A program made the position numbers and the translations under genes. From NCBI RefSeq assembly GCF_030445035.2, contig NC_080704.1:29626200-29690199 (forward strand): 64,000 nt of DNA, in the 5' to 3' direction. Below are positions 25,486-38,020 of this stretch, one piece after another; positions within the stretch are counted from its first letter, which is position 1, and each line of letters starts with the position of its first letter. A model generated the notes under the pieces. That model saw only the letters and a program-made list of their open reading frames with translations. It searched no databases and had not been told where the DNA came from. The DNA comes from Dasypus novemcinctus (taxonomy: Eukaryota; Chordata; Mammalia; Cingulata; Dasypodidae).

Positions 25486-25491
25486 AATAAA
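25486..25491 (+). terminator. Candidate poly-A signal for copy A
   Basis: AATAAA about 800 bp after the stop codon, within a stretch conserved at copies B and C ('gaaagaac...aata' block). The SINE at 25001 lengthens this 3' UTR relative to copy B. Confidence 0.35.
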
Positions 25492-26639
25492 ATTGTTGGG
25501 ATCAAGAAATAGGGAGGGGGGAGTAAAAAACGGTCAGTGCTTGGTTTCCTATATGCATTTTAGTCTGTTCTGTAAAAAATAAAAGATAAATACCAGGATT
25601 TGCTTGGCTTATTCAAGAATGTAAGCAAAATAAAAATTATATCAACTAGAACTCATGCTCACTGGCTCATTTGGTACACAAATATTAATTATCTGCTCTT
25701 TGAAACTCCCTGTATTAGAAATGGGGAAACTGGATAGAAAACACCCACTCCCTACCCTTAGAATTTTACAGTTTAGGAGCAGAATCTTATGGGGAAGACT
25801 ATAAAATACACTCAAAGACCTAAAGAGCAAGTAAAAGAAGTAAGGAGGTAAGTGGGGATTGGAACAGGGGAGTGGGGGTAGAGAAGAGGGTATCCAGAGG
25901 AAAACATTGGAGTGCAAATGACCCAAGTTGGGGCTTTCAGCCAAACCCCAAGAGGTGTGACTCCAAGCTGAGAGACAAAACCCTGGAATGTAAAACTGCT
26001 CTTACTTTGGGATGGCATATAAATAAGAGAGAAATCTTCACTGAGGCAGGAATAGAAAGTGTTCTTGCCCCAGTGCAGTGGAACATGGTATACAAACTGT
26101 TTGATGTAGTCCTGTCCGTGAAGTTTCTGAGAAATAAAAGTGATAATCCTTTGAAGTGAGAAGCCCAGAAGCTACTGGGCTGGAACTCTTTGCCTGTTAG
26201 AGACAGAGCTTGCACCATTATAAGAGCATTTTAATTAGGTTATCTTGAGCATAATTTGGCAAGCTCTAAGCAAGAACTAGATTTTTAGTGGGAGTGAAAT
26301 AAATGAAAATATGCATGGTTTAGATGGAAAACCAGCTGAGAAGGAGGGAAGTTTTTGGTCCTTGACACAAATTCTAGAAGCACTGAGCTGCAACTAACTA
26401 GGCAATACTCCTCTACACCTAAATTAAATAACATATGCTCTAATGGTGAAATTTTATTTAGTTTTACTTGCTAAGCAGCACTGTTGGCTGGTTTGGTGTT
26501 ATTTGTCCTAGAAAGCTGTGTATACTCCAGCATCTAAATTTAAAAGAAAAAAAAAAACTGTCCAGAGAGAAGGGGAACTGCATCATATGGGGTCAAAATT
26601 AACATAGCAGTAACGGCCACTCGTTAAATTCAGTATTTG

Positions 26640-26800
26640 CCAATCACCGTACCAAGTGTTTACATGTATTACATATATTCCAACAGTCCTACAGATTGTG
26701 ACTCACTTCACAGATGAAGGACTTGTGATTTTCTCAAGTTCACAGGGCTGGTAAGTGCTAGAGCTGGACAAGACCCTTTATATGTGTCTAGAGCACTCAT
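26640..26800 (+). repeat. MIR SINE (present in both duplicated flanks)
   Basis: MIR core text ('cttcacagatgaaggactt', 'ctcaagttcacagggctggtaagt'), with a paralogous copy at about 48395-48578. It therefore predates the duplication. Confidence 0.65.
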
Positions 26801-26900
26801 TGTTTTAGTTCCTCCCAGTCGGAGGTCGACCTTCTAAATCTGAATTCACTTTCTTGCTACTCCAAAGGATATCTCAGGCAATAAAAGTGAAGATCCTGTA

Positions 26901-28690
26901 AACAAAATACTAAAAGCCATCCTGAAGAAGGAAAGTTAGCATGAGAGTAAGGCCCAATTTGGGGATTGTCTGTGGGTCCTGCTGCTCCTGGCCCTAGGTT
27001 TCCTCGAGACCTGACTCTACTCAGATGCGAGCACATGAGCCCTGTCCCACCATTTTATTGCATTACAGCACCTACCCCTGAGTCTTTCCCAGGTGTCCTC
27101 CTGCCCAAACTGGAACCTGACATGCTGACCAATTCTTCACTGTCTCCTTTTCTGAAGACTGCAATCTGCTCCCTCTGATACAGGCAGTCAGTAATCAACT
27201 GCCATCCCCTTGACTTAGAGCATTCCAAGCCCTCAAGATGTCCCATGGAGGTCCCATCTCTTGCAGTGAAACCCTGACAGTGAGTTTAGACACCTGATTA
27301 CTGCCCCTCCTTCCCTGGGCAACTCCATCATCTTTTCAAAGTATATTACAAATGGGCTAGTGATTGGTCTGATTTCTGAGGGTGTGCATAGTATACTGGT
27401 TCTTAGTATTTAACTGAAGTTTAGAGAAACGGTTTGGAAAGAACGCAGATGTTTTCCGCTGGATATTAAAGGCGTGTGTTATTTGAGACTGATCACATAC
27501 ACAGATGAGTGAGTTAACCTAGATGGCCAAAACCCAAAGCCTCCCTTGTAAGAGGCAGATAAGGGAAGATTACTGAAATCACTGTGGAGCAAACATCTAC
27601 TGAGTATGAATTTCTCACAACACTGGAATTCTTCTAGGAGGTGGGGAAAAAAAAATTTTTAGCAGGCATCCTAGCTTTGATTAGTAAGGATAAAAATGTT
27701 CATCATCCATATTCTGTCTCTTATCTTGCCCGAAAGGAAAATCCTGTGGTTTTCCTTATGACTAATGGTACCTGTAAGAGAGTTCTGTGAGTTCCTTCTT
27801 ATTAAGGGTTGCCTGGACTCACAAGTTAAGATTTGGACCATGCACTGGTAGAAAGGAATACATTCTCATCCTATTGAGATGCCAGAATTTATTGTAAAGA
27901 TCAGTGGAGAAAGCGGATATTGAGTAAAGATGGCAAATCCTCCTAGCTGAGATTTTACTGGATCCTTTTGAAAATTAGATGTGATCCAATAGGAAGTACT
28001 TGTCATATAGCAGGCTCTCAATTTGGAGAATTTAGCCTTCTCAGAAACTGCAGGAAATCAAGAGAGTTGCTGTCATAAATTCCAACACTTGCTCTTTATT
28101 GAACACCTATTATGTAATAGTTTATGGGGGAGACTACAAGGGCTCATCCACATCCTGTGTTGCTCTCCTTCGTGAGCTCATCAGGAGCCTACCTTGCCCA
28201 GTGTTTAGGAAGTGTCCTGTAACTGAAGGGGACCCTCATGAGTTTCCTGGGTTCTTTTTGCCCAGCACAGAGAAGTGGAATCCACATCAAGGTTTGGTCA
28301 CACAAGGGAAAGAGTTTAGTAAGCAGCAGAGGTCGGGAGATAAAGTCTCAGATCAGCCTCCAAGAACAGCAGTAGTAACATTATATTGACCTGTGTAGGG
28401 CTCTAGAGTACAAGGTGCTGGGTTACAAGATTAGCATGTGGAGAGGACTTGCATCGTGCCCATGCTCTATAGCACTACAGGCTTTAACATGCTTAGTCAT
28501 ACATTGCATGAACAGAAAATGGTATCCAAATCTCACCCAGAGATGGAGAATTTACTATTATAATGACCTAAAATTCAGCTAAGTTCATTCAACTACCCTA
28601 CTGAGTCCTCACTACAAACTGGAAAGTTACTAACTATATTCTATTCTAATTGATTGGCTATTGCTGCAAGGCTAAGATTAGCTTAACAGG
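26901..28690. other. No recognised feature
   Basis: Intergenic DNA of moderate GC. The frames at 26966-27178, 27055-27246 and 28099-28389 have no recognisable domain. Confidence 0.45.
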
Positions 28691-28799
28691 GCCTAAGAAA
28701 GGAAGACAGAAGTTGGGTGGGGGTAGTTCTTACAAACGGTCCTTATATAGCTAGCCATTGCCACTAAAATATGAGCAAAAGCAATGTTTGTCACTTAGA

Positions 28800-29000
28800 G
28801 GCCAAGACTTTCGAGAACCTATGTGCCACTTCCATGCTGTTTCGTTCAGCAGCAAAAATAGAAACCCCAAGTTGAAATGTGGAACCACATGATGGAAATA
28901 GCCTGGATCCCTGGTCACTTGTCAGTGAAGAGTCCCTGCCAATCTACAGGGAGAAATAAACTTTTGTTGTGTTAACCTGCTCAGATTTCACATTCTGCCT
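28800..29000 (+). repeat. Old MaLR-type LTR 3' fragment
   Basis: The text near 28925-28985 ('gagaaataaacttttgttgtgtta') resembles the 3' end of MLT1-type LTRs. The 5' part is decayed. Confidence 0.4.
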
Positions 29001-29159
29001 GTGGCATGATACCATTTCTGTGATTAGATGAACTTAAATATTTTCACGACAAAATAATAATACATATATTCCAGTTGCAAAAGAGTTCTAACAATACAGT
29101 TAAACCAAACTTCCCCATCTTTACAAAGTCCCTCCAAAATTCATCCTGTTCTGTGGAGT

Positions 29160-29819
29160 GAGTTACTACAGCGGTGCATCATGGGAACACAGGTTCAGGG
29201 CACAACAGAAACTTTCAGTAAATGATCCCTTTATTGTGAATAGAGTCCAGAAAAGGCAAATCTCCTTGTCATGTTCATAGTACAAAAAATCCAAAAGAGT
29301 AGGGGAAGAAGTCCCATCATGGATGGTCTGGTCCCCAGGGGTGGCTGAAAACTGCTTGGGGGGGGGGGGTGGTCAGAGAGGTGGCAGCTCCACCCACCCA
29401 CTGCACTGTACCCCAGAGGAGAGACCAATCTATATTGAGTGTGACTCTTACCCACCTTGGGGTGGGGGTGGGGTTCCACTTGTAGCAAAGCCAGGAGTAC
29501 TGAACCGTAGAAGAAACTCAAAACCGGTACTCCAGAGAGATGGATGAACAGTTTTATCACACGTGGGCCGAGAGGAGAGTCAATCTCCAAATTCTCAGCT
29601 CCATTTTTCAGTTTTCATAGGTTTATATAGGATTTCAGGTGGGATCAGCATAACTTTTGCTCATTGGCTAATGCGTTGCTAGGCAAAATTTTGCAAGCAG
29701 GGTTACAGAGGTAGAATGCAGCTGCAAGGCCGTGCTTTCACAGGCTGATTTACAGAAGCAGGGGCAGGGGTGATTTGTTAAGTATTTTTGTAAGGTTATG
29801 CTTTTTATTTCTCAACACA
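29160..29819 (-). repeat. Candidate solitary retroviral LTR
   Basis: Read on the minus strand, this begins with TG (about 29819). It has a TATATAA box near 29615-29625 and an AATAAA signal near 29230-29240, in the order U3-R expected for an LTR. A G-run at about 29359-29369 and a G-rich tract at 29460-29475 lie in the middle. Target duplications were not resolved. Minus frame 29231-29590 (119 codons) overlaps the R/U5-like part and is not convincing as a gene. Confidence 0.4.
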
Positions 29820-30717
29820 CTTAAAATTCCTCTTCTGATAAGCATCTGAGGTTGCTTATTCCCCGATTCCAGGTTTAAGGTCTTTCTAGGACTTTTCATT
29901 AGACTTAACATCTCCCCCAGGATGTGGAATGGCACACTATGGAAAAGGAGGCAGGGGAAGCAGAAGGCCAGAGAATGGACACTTTGCCTGTTTGTGACTT
30001 CACCAGAGAAGGAGGTGGAGGTAGGTGAGGTCTAGGCAGTGGCTGCTTAACAGGTGTCTGTGAATTCCCTAACTCTGTCCTCGAGTTAACCACAAGTAAT
30101 AACCTGGTATATATTTACTTAAAGATATATTCTAAGCCTTTTCATATATATATGTTCTACAAATAGATATTGTGATTTTTTTCTAACCATATATGGATAA
30201 CAATGTACATTGTTCTGCTACTTGTCTTGTAACTTAATTAATGAATGCAGGATCTTTCCATGAAAGTACATATTGATCTACCTCACTCTTTTAACTACTC
30301 CCTAGAATTCTAAAGTATGTATGTGTCATAATTAGTTTAGCTATTCTCCTCCTGATAGACACATAAGTTGTTTCCCATTTGTTGCAATGAATAATTGGGC
30401 TGAAATCAAAACTGTGAACATAGAATATTGGGCAGTGGTGTATGCTTTCTTATGTGACATATAAAGTGGTTTAAAGTGGGGAGGGGTGAAAATTGTAAAT
30501 TTTCATAAATATTGCTGAAATTCCATTCCAAAAATGCAGAACCAATTCATATTCTTTCCAATTAATGTGTGTGAATGCCTTACATCCTCATCATTTATTT
30601 TATCAATCTTTTAGACATTGGTCAAATTTTGGGATGAAAGGTATTGTTTCACTATTTTAATTATTTCATTTTTTCACATTAGGTTAAGCAGAAAATTAAA
30701 TTAATCTCTCACCCATT
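29820..30717. other. No recognised feature
   Basis: AT-rich DNA, with a possible old L1 3' fragment around 30150-30660 that I cannot delimit. Confidence 0.4.
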
Positions 30718-31175
30718 GTGTTAGTTTCCTAGGGTTGCCCTAACAAATTACCAAAAACTTGGTGGTTTAAAAACAACAAAAATTTATTCTTACACAGTCC
30801 TGGAGGCCAGAAGTCTGAAATCAAGGTGTTGGTAGGTTGGTTCCTTCTGAAAGCTCTGAGGAAGAATCTGTTCCAAGCCTCTCTCCTTGCTTCTGGTGGC
30901 TGCTTGCAATCCCTGTTCCTTGGCTTGTACCTGCATCACTCAAATCTTTTTCTTCACATGGCCTTCCCCCTGTGTCTCTGTGTCAAATCAATCTCTCTCT
31001 CCTTTCTCATAAGGAGAGCAGTCATTGGGTTTAAGATCTACCCTAAATCCAAGATGATACCGAGATCCTTAACTTAATTACATCTGCAAAGACCCTACTT
31101 CCAAATAATGTCACAGCTACCAGGGTTTAGGACTGGGATATATCTTTTGGGGAGCACTATTTAATCTGCTACACT
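30718..31175 (-). repeat. MLT1-type (MaLR) LTR
   Basis: The antisense of an MLT1-type LTR in near full order: 'ttagtttcctagggttgcc' opening at 30721, 'cctggaggccagaagtctgaaatcaaggtgt' block at 30800, 'cacatggcc' block, 'taattacatctgcaaagaccctac' block at 31075, closing near 31175. The plus frames at 30826-31077 lie in it. Confidence 0.7.
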
Positions 31176-31486
31176 GATATCAAGCTGGGTTTATGCAGTG
31201 ATGTCTTGAGTACTAGGATTCTTCTAGGCATGCTTTCCATTCTGCAATATCAATGAGACATTTCCTCTTTATTTTGAGAAACAAGGCCTCAGTCAGAAGG
31301 ACCAAATGGGATCAGCTATTCATGATCTAAAGACCAGATCATGATCAATTGCCAGAATCTATGAGAGAGTACACAAGCAAACTCAAGTCCAGAAAGCCCA
31401 GGGCAGACTGGCAGTCAGGGTTCTGAATTTAGAAGTCAGCACAGAGTGGAGAAGGGATCAGAAGGAGAGAACATGGATCCATTTTT

Positions 31487-31723
31487 TAAAAATTATTTAT
31501 TTCCCCCCCTTGCAGCTTGTTCCTTTCTTTTGCTCTCTTCTCTGTGTCCATTTGTTGCGCATTTTTTCTGTACTGCTTGTCTCCCTTTGTTGTATCATCT
31601 TGCTATGCTAGCTCTCCATGGCACATGAGCCAGTTTGCCTTCACAAGGAGGCCGCAGGATGCAAACCCAGGGCCTCCCATATAATAGACAGGAGCCCAAC
31701 TGATTGAGCCACAGCCACTTCCC
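31487..31723 (-). mobile_element. Das-SINE-like element with perfect target duplication
   Basis: Reverse-strand, shorter subgroup. Identical 16-bp flanks ACATGGATCCATTTTT lie at 31471-31486 and 31724-31739. It is inserted at the edge of the LTR-X copy that continues from 31745. Confidence 0.85.
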
Positions 31724-31744
31724 ACATGGATCCATTTTTATGAA

Positions 31745-32640
31745 TCCCAGAAAAATCATGTCCTTAGAGGTAATCCATTCCTGTGGGAGTGAACCTATTG
31801 TAGATGGGACCTTTTGATTAGGTAACTTCAGTCAAGGGCCACATGATTAGATTACTTCAGTAAGGAATGACCCAGGGTAGGTATTAATCCTCTTAATGGA
31901 GTCCTTTATATACTGGATGACTAGAGAGAGAGAGACAGAGAGAAAGTTAGAGTGGCGGACTTGGCCCAGTGGTTAGGGCGTCCGTCTACCACATGGGAAG
32001 TCCCCGGTTCAAACCCTGGGCCTCCTTGACCCGTGTGGAGCTGGCCCATGCGCAGTGATGATGCGCGTAAGGAGTGCCCTGCCATGCAGGGGTGTCCCCA
32101 CATAGGGGAGCCCCATGCGCAAGAAGTGCGCCCCATAAGGAGAGCCGCCCAGCACAAAAGAAAGTGCAGCCTGCCTAAGAATGGTGCCGCCCACACAGAG
32201 AGCCAACACAACAAGATGATGCAACTAAAAAAACACAGATTCCCGTGCCACTGACAGCAACAGAAGCAGACAAAGACAACGAAGCAAATAGACACAGAGA
32301 ACAGACAACTGGGGTGGGGTAGGGTGGGGTGGGGTGGGGAGGGGAAATAAATAAATAAATCTAAAAAAAAAAAAGAGAGAGAGAAAGTTAGAGGAAGCCA
32401 GAAGCTTTCAAAGCAACAAAACAAGGAAGAGAAGGGAGACCAGCAAACCAGCAGATGCCACCATATGCCTTGCCACATGACAGAGGAGTTCTGGATCGTG
32501 GACAGCTGGCCTTCAGGGAGAAAGCGCCACCTGATAAGGCCTTGATTTGGACATTTTCATGGCCTCAAAACTGTAAGCTTTTACACTAATAAATCCCCAA
32601 GGTAAAATCCAACCCATTTCTGGTATATTACATTTCAGCA
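31745..32640 (+). repeat. LTR-X copy (plus strand) interrupted by a Das-SINE
   Basis: This is the reverse complement of the repeat at 2193-2655. The opening block runs at about 31750-31920, and after the SINE the rest runs at 32394-32640 with the 'aataaatcc' tail region. The LTR is therefore older than the SINE inside it. Confidence 0.6.
31953..32377 (+). mobile_element. Das-SINE nested in LTR-X, perfect target duplication
   Basis: It has a tRNA-like head at 31953-32025, a GC-rich body, a GGGGT-repeat tract at about 32313-32342 and an A-tail. Identical 16-bp flanks AGAGAGAAAGTTAGAG lie at 31937-31952 and 32378-32393. The 185-codon minus frame at 31921-32478 is the antisense of this SINE plus LTR and is not a gene. 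Confidence 0.9.
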
Positions 32641-32699
32641 GCCTGGCAAACTAAAAAAGGAATAGAGAAGCCTTCTTAAGCACTGAACATAATTATGAG

Positions 32700-35134
32700 A
32701 GAATTCAATTAAATCAAGCAAAGAACATGGTCTCAGACCCATATTCATAGGCCTGCCAAACCTAAGTGCTTGCTTGCCAGGGTCATTCTAATTTTTAACA
32801 AAGCTAGAGGTAAAGCTCTAGACATTTTCACCAAGTAGACTGCTGAATTATAGCCAATGAGTTTTTGAGAGTTCAATTCATCCATTCTACTTATCCACAG
32901 GTCTGAGGCTTGGAGGAATCTGCAAACATTTGCATAATTCCTGGAGAACATTAGAACTTCCCTCTGTCTGATTCCATATGCTCTGGTATCCCCCAAATGG
33001 GAATTATGTGTATTAAGAAAGACTTTACCACTGCCTGATCATCTGCTTTTGAAGAGGTAAAGACTTTATGCCATCCGGATACCATAATTACCATAACTCT
33101 ACACAGTCTTTTACCTTTCATCTGCCACCAGGTTCCTGGTAAAGTTGGCCAGGGAGAACTTTCTATGCTTAGCTTGGTAGTGGCCTGTAAAGAATTCTGC
33201 TGACAAACAGCACATCTTTTTAATAGGTTTTGAATAATTTCATCTTTTTGGTAGACATAATAAGAGTCTAGTTTCTTTAAGGTCCCTCTTTTACTCAAAT
33301 GATTTTATTGATGACAACACTAACCAATCAAATAGGGACTTGTAAGTGGTGCTACTAAGTTTGGAGTTTGTCATGTTTTAACAGCAGCTTTTGCAACTCT
33401 GTCAGCAAAATCATTGCCTTTAGAAAATTTATCATTCTCACCCCAGGTAGGCTCTAAAATGGATTACTGATATTTGCATAGGCAGCTATAAAGCTTCTAA
33501 CAAGTCAGTGATCAATTTTCTGTGAGGTATTTTAGTTCCAGTCTAAGTCAAGAATCTCCTATTTTTCCAAATTTGCCCTTTCATAAGACACCATGAAAAA
33601 GGTATTTACTATCCAGAACTAAGAACTGCAATTCTTGTAACTGCTATTAACTCATCTGCTTGTGCAGACTTAATTCCAGAAAAAACATAAGCTTCTAACA
33701 TTTTATGAGACATCTCCAGAGCATACAAAGGCTTACATTGGCCACTTATCCCATGTACATGACCCATCAGCAAATACTATCAAATCTGCATTTTGAACAA
33801 GAAAAATTAGATATATCAGGTGAGATTTTTTAAAATGTAAAATCCCAAAGGTGAGGGAGAGGTTATAGTCTATTTCAGTTGTTCAAAATCCTTTTCAGAT
33901 TCCAGGGACAAATCCAGAGCATCTGGCGATTTATTATGGAATTGCTCCATCAGAGGTTTTGCCTATTCTTCAAAAACTGGAATCCACTGCCTATAATACT
34001 CAACTACACTCCAGTATTATCTAAGGTTTTTTTTTCTGTTCTTTTTTAAGAGTAGTAGTAGACTGTTCCATCTGCAAAATTGACTGATTCCTAGTTTCTA
34101 ACATTTTGTGGCCTTCAGCTGACAACAGACACCCTAACTATTTTACCTCAATTTAGCAACATCGCAATTTGTTTGTGAGAGTCCTTATGCCCCTGTGAAG
34201 GGAAGAATAGTAAAGAAGCGAAAGTATCAGTTTTGCATTGCTCTTTAGTTTCTGAGGCTACTAGTAAATCATCTACGTATGAATAGATTGCTATAGTGGG
34301 ACAGATTTCTGTTTTCCTGTAAATGACTGAAGAAAATAGGAGAGTCTTAAAACCCTTGAGGAAACCTTTGTCATAAATAATAAACTCCTTCATATGTATA
34401 AACAAACTGGAATTTAGACTCATCAGCTAGATGAACAGAAAGAGAAACAAAAGAGCAGAACATAAATTAGCTAAAGGAAAAAACTTTGCAGACGACAGTA
34501 CCAAAATAGGAAGTCAGAGTAGTTGAAAGCTTAAGAAATACAGGGGTTAATTTATTTACTTCTGTAAAATCTTGTACAAATCTCTCTCAGTTTTCCATCT
34601 GCTAAAACAAACACCACACAATGGACTGGTTTAAATAGTGGTTTACAGTTTTGAGACTAAGAAACGTTTAAAATCGAAGTGTCAGCAAGGCAATGCTTTC
34701 TCCCCAAAGACTGTGGTATTCTGGGGCTGCCTACTAGTGATTCTTGGTCCTTGGCTTTTCTGTCATATAAAGCCTCCAGTAATAGAATTAAGGCCCAATC
34801 TCACTCATTTGGGTCACACCTTAATTAAAAATAAAACCTTCCAAAGGCCCCATTTACAATGGGTTCATACCCACAGAAATGGATCAATATTAAGAACATG
34901 TTGTTTTCTGGGATACATCATTCGACCTACCATAAAATCTATATAGTGATTGACTGTCTCTAAAAAATTTACCTTTCTTCTTTACTAGAGGTATGGGAGT
35001 ATTACACAATGAGTGCCCTTTCTCTGTTAAGAAAAAATTATTCCTTTTTTCCCTATTTCTTTTATAGCCAAATTTATTCCTTCTAATTAAGCTCTCAAGA
35101 AAGGATTTTAAAAATATATAGCCATGGCTTTTCC
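32700..35134 (-). mobile_element. Class I (gammaretrovirus-like) ERV pol remnant, interrupted
   Basis: Decayed pol on the minus strand, read from high to low coordinates. RT N-terminal text lies at about 34540-35130. An RT active-site region with a YVDD motif is in the frame 34148-34423, and an RNase H-like region runs to about 33300. Integrase with zinc-finger and core blocks follows in the frame 32951-33298 and continues to about 32745. Several stops and frameshifts are visible, so no product is expected. A fragment of LTR-X (34605-34935) and a 5 kb LINE (from 35151) interrupt it. Sequence beyond the LINE (from 40197) continues the interrupted locus. Gag and env are not recognised. Confidence 0.75.
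34605..34935 (-). repeat. LTR-X fragment inside ERV pol
   Basis: Shares words and order with 2193-2655 (the 'gtctttctccc...gactgtggtattctggggctg' block at 34695-34730 and the 'aagaacatgttgtt' block near 34893). It lies within the RT part of the minus-strand ERV. Confidence 0.55.
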
Positions 35135-35569
35135 TTTTGGTAAGCTATTTAAAACAATTTTTAAAAATTTATTGAAATATATCACTCATATATAAACGTA
35201 CATAAACAATAAGTGTATAATTGTTGTGAAGTTACAAAACATATAACATCGAACAAACATATATAACATCTCACCCTACCACCAATAACTTGCATTGTTT
35301 TTAAACCTTTTTAATAATTAAAAAGCACTGTCAAAATATTACTACTAAACAAAGTATTTTCCCCGAACCAATCTGATTATCTTTATATCATTTATACATG
35401 AACATACATAAACAATTAAGTGTACAGTAAAAGTTGTGAACTTACAAAGCAAACACGATAACATCATATAGGGGTCCCACACATCAACCCTCCACCAACA
35501 CCTTGCATTGTGAAGAGACGTTTGTTACAAACTATTAAAGAACACTGTCAAAAATCTTACTACTAATCA

Positions 35570-36023
35570 GGGGCAGCGGACTTGGCCCAGTGGTTAGGGC
35601 ATCCGTCTACCACATGGGAGGTCCGCGGTTCAAACCCCGGGCCTCCTTGACCCGTGTGGAGCTGGCCCATGCACAGCGCTGATGCGCGCAAGGAGTGCCC
35701 TGCCATGCAGGGGTGTCCCCCACGTAGGGGAGCCCCACGCACAAGGAGTGCTCCCCAAAAGGAGAGCCGCCCAGCGTGAAAGAAAGTGCAGCCTGCCCAG
35801 GAATGGTGCCGCACACACGGAGAGCTGACACAGCAAGATGACGCAACAAGAAGAAACATAGATTCCCGTGCCGCTGACAACAACAAAAGTAGACAAAGAC
35901 GACACAGCAAATAGACACAGAGAACAGACAACTGGGGTGGGGGGGTGGGGGGGTGGGGGGGAGGGGAGAGAAATAAATAAATAAATCTTAAAAAAAAAAA
36001 AAAGTAGCCAAAGTTTATTAAAA
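35570..36023 (+). mobile_element. Das-SINE nested in the LINE 3' UTR, perfect target duplication
   Basis: Full-length copy with a tRNA-like head, GC-rich body, G-rich tract at about 35936-35968, A-tail and short extra 3' text. The 20-bp flanks AAAAATCTTACTACTAATCA at 35550-35569 and 36024-36043 are identical. The overlapping minus frames 35563-35931 recur at every such SINE. Confidence 0.92.
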
Positions 36024-37640
36024 AAAAATCTTACTACTAATCATAGTCCTTATCTTACTTTTGGTGTGTTTTCCTCCCAACCCACCCTATTATTTTTTAA
36101 ATATATTTTTTATGACAGAAGTTATAAACTTATAAATCATGCACATGTGCAGAATTCCCAAACAACACCCCTCCAGCAACACACCATGATGTGGTGTGTC
36201 ATTTGCTACAGATAAAATATCATCTGATCATTACCATGTCCATAGTGTACATTTGGCTCACATTTTCCATACTGCCTCAGTATCAACACAGTACATCTTT
36301 TGCATAGATGTAAGAATATTATTATTACTAACCACAGTCCACAGGTTGCTCCAGCTGTATTTTTCCCATGCTTCTCCACATTCCCAACACCTGCAGTAGT
36401 GATGTACATTTGTTCTAGCTCACAAAGGACACTCTTGCATCTGTACCATTAACCACAATTCTCAAAGACCTCTTGGTTTACTGTGCTATACATTTGATAC
36501 ATTATTCTCAAGCATTCTGTCAATTGGCATTTACATAACTAGACTACCATTTTCAGTCACATCCCCATTTATAAACTAGCTGTTACTCACTGTATGTTAC
36601 CACCACTCTGTACATTACCACAATTTTACAGTAAAGCTAATTAAAATTTCTACATACATTAAACATCAGTAATCCACTCAGTCCTCCTCTTATCTCCTTT
36701 AAGGCTCCACCACCTACCACCATTTCTTGAAGATATTTTCCAATCATTTCTTCTAGAAATTATGGTTCTTACTTTTATTTTTAGTTTTTTGATCCATTTT
36801 GAGTTAATTTTTGGATAAGGTGTGAGATAGGGGTCCGCTTTCCTTCTTTCAGCTATGGATGTCCAATTCTTTCAGCACAATTTGTTGAATCGATTGTTCT
36901 TCCCAAGATGTTTGAGTTTTACAGGCTAGTCAAAAATCACTTGACCACATCTGTGAGGGTCTGTGTCTGAACCATAAATTTGGTTCCATTGGTCTGTTGT
37001 GTCTGTCTTTAGGCAAGTACCATGCTGTTTTTACCACTATAGGTAGGTATCATGATTTAAAGTCTGGAGATGAGGGTTCACTTTTTCTTTTATGATGTTT
37101 CTGGCTATTTAGGACTCCTTACCCTTTCAAATAAATTTAATGATCGTGTTTTCAATTTTTTTTTAATGCTGGTGGAATTTTTATCGGGATTGCATTAAAT
37201 CTGTATATCAATTTGAGTAGAATTGACATCTTAATGATATTTAGTCTTCCAATCCATGAGCATGGAATGTTCTTCCAGTTGCTTAGGGCTTTTTTAATTT
37301 GTTTTAACATTGAGTTGCAGTTTTCTGAATACAAGTGCTTTACATCATTGGTTAAGTTTATTCCTGACTATTTGAGTTTTATCTCTCATATTTTATTTTC
37401 ACCACTCTTTTGACACTTTTAGTTACTTTTGATACAATCTCCATTTCTAGACTTTCTTCCACGCCCCTCTCTCCTGTCTTTTCTTTTCAGACTCCAGCAC
37501 ACCCTTTAGCATTTTCTGAAATTCTGGTCTCTTGCTTAGAAATTCTCTGTTTCTGTTTATCTGTGAATAGTCAAATCTCACCCTCATTTTTGAAAGACAA
37601 ATCTTGCTGGATATAAGATTCTTGGCTGGAAGTTTTTCTT

Positions 37641-38020
37641 TTTTTTTTTTTTTTTTTTTAAAGATTTATTTATTTATTTAATTTCCCCCCATCCCCTGGT
37701 TGTCTGTTCTCGGTGTCTATTTGCTGCGTCTTGTTTCTTTGTCCGCTTCTGTTGTCATCAGCGGCAAGGGAAGTGTGGGCGGCGCCATTCCTGGGCAGGC
37801 TGCTCTTTCTTTTCATGCTGGGCGACTCTCCTTACGGGGTGCACTCCTTGCGCGTGGGGCTCCCCCACGCGGGGGACACCCTTGCGTGGCACGGCACTCC
37901 TTGTGCGCATCAGCGCTGCGCGTGGCCAGCTCCACACGGGTCAAGGAGGCCCGGGGTTTGAACCGCGGACCTCCCATATGGTAGACGGACGCCCTAACCA
38001 CTGGGCCAAAGTCCGTTTCC
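37641..38020 (-). mobile_element. Das-SINE nested in the LINE, near-perfect target duplication
   Basis: Reverse-strand full copy with its tail at 37641-37660 and head ending at 38020. Flanks CTGGAAGTTTTTCTT (37626-37640) and CTGGAAATTTTTCTT (38021-38035) differ at one base. It splits the LINE ORF1/ORF2 junction region. Confidence 0.9.

Larger units (their letters stand above)
24691..26900 (+). repeat. 3' flank of copy A, paralogous to the 3' flank of copy B
   Basis: Ordered similarity to 46113-48900. Examples are 25465-25500 with 46425-46470, 25965-26040 with 47390-47470, 26160-26480 with 47580-47910 and 26620-26880 with 48395-48890. It contains the 3' UTR, a SINE, a MIR and otherwise unannotated DNA. 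Frames here (25642-26218) are incidental. Confidence 0.75.

Noticed and set aside
29355-29370. Poly-G run as a possible quadruplex or regulatory site
   Set aside because: Such runs also occur in SINE bodies here and are prone to sequencing error. Nothing nearby supports a regulatory role.
31921-32478. 185-codon minus-strand frame, one of the longest in the window
   Set aside because: It spans a nested Das-SINE plus its target duplications and LTR-X flank. There is no independent coding signal.
35575-35650. tRNA-like sequence with box A/B (also at the other SINE heads)
   Set aside because: It is continuous with a SINE body and A-tail, carries no acceptor-stem pairing that I can support, and occurs many times. 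It is a SINE promoter, not a tRNA gene.
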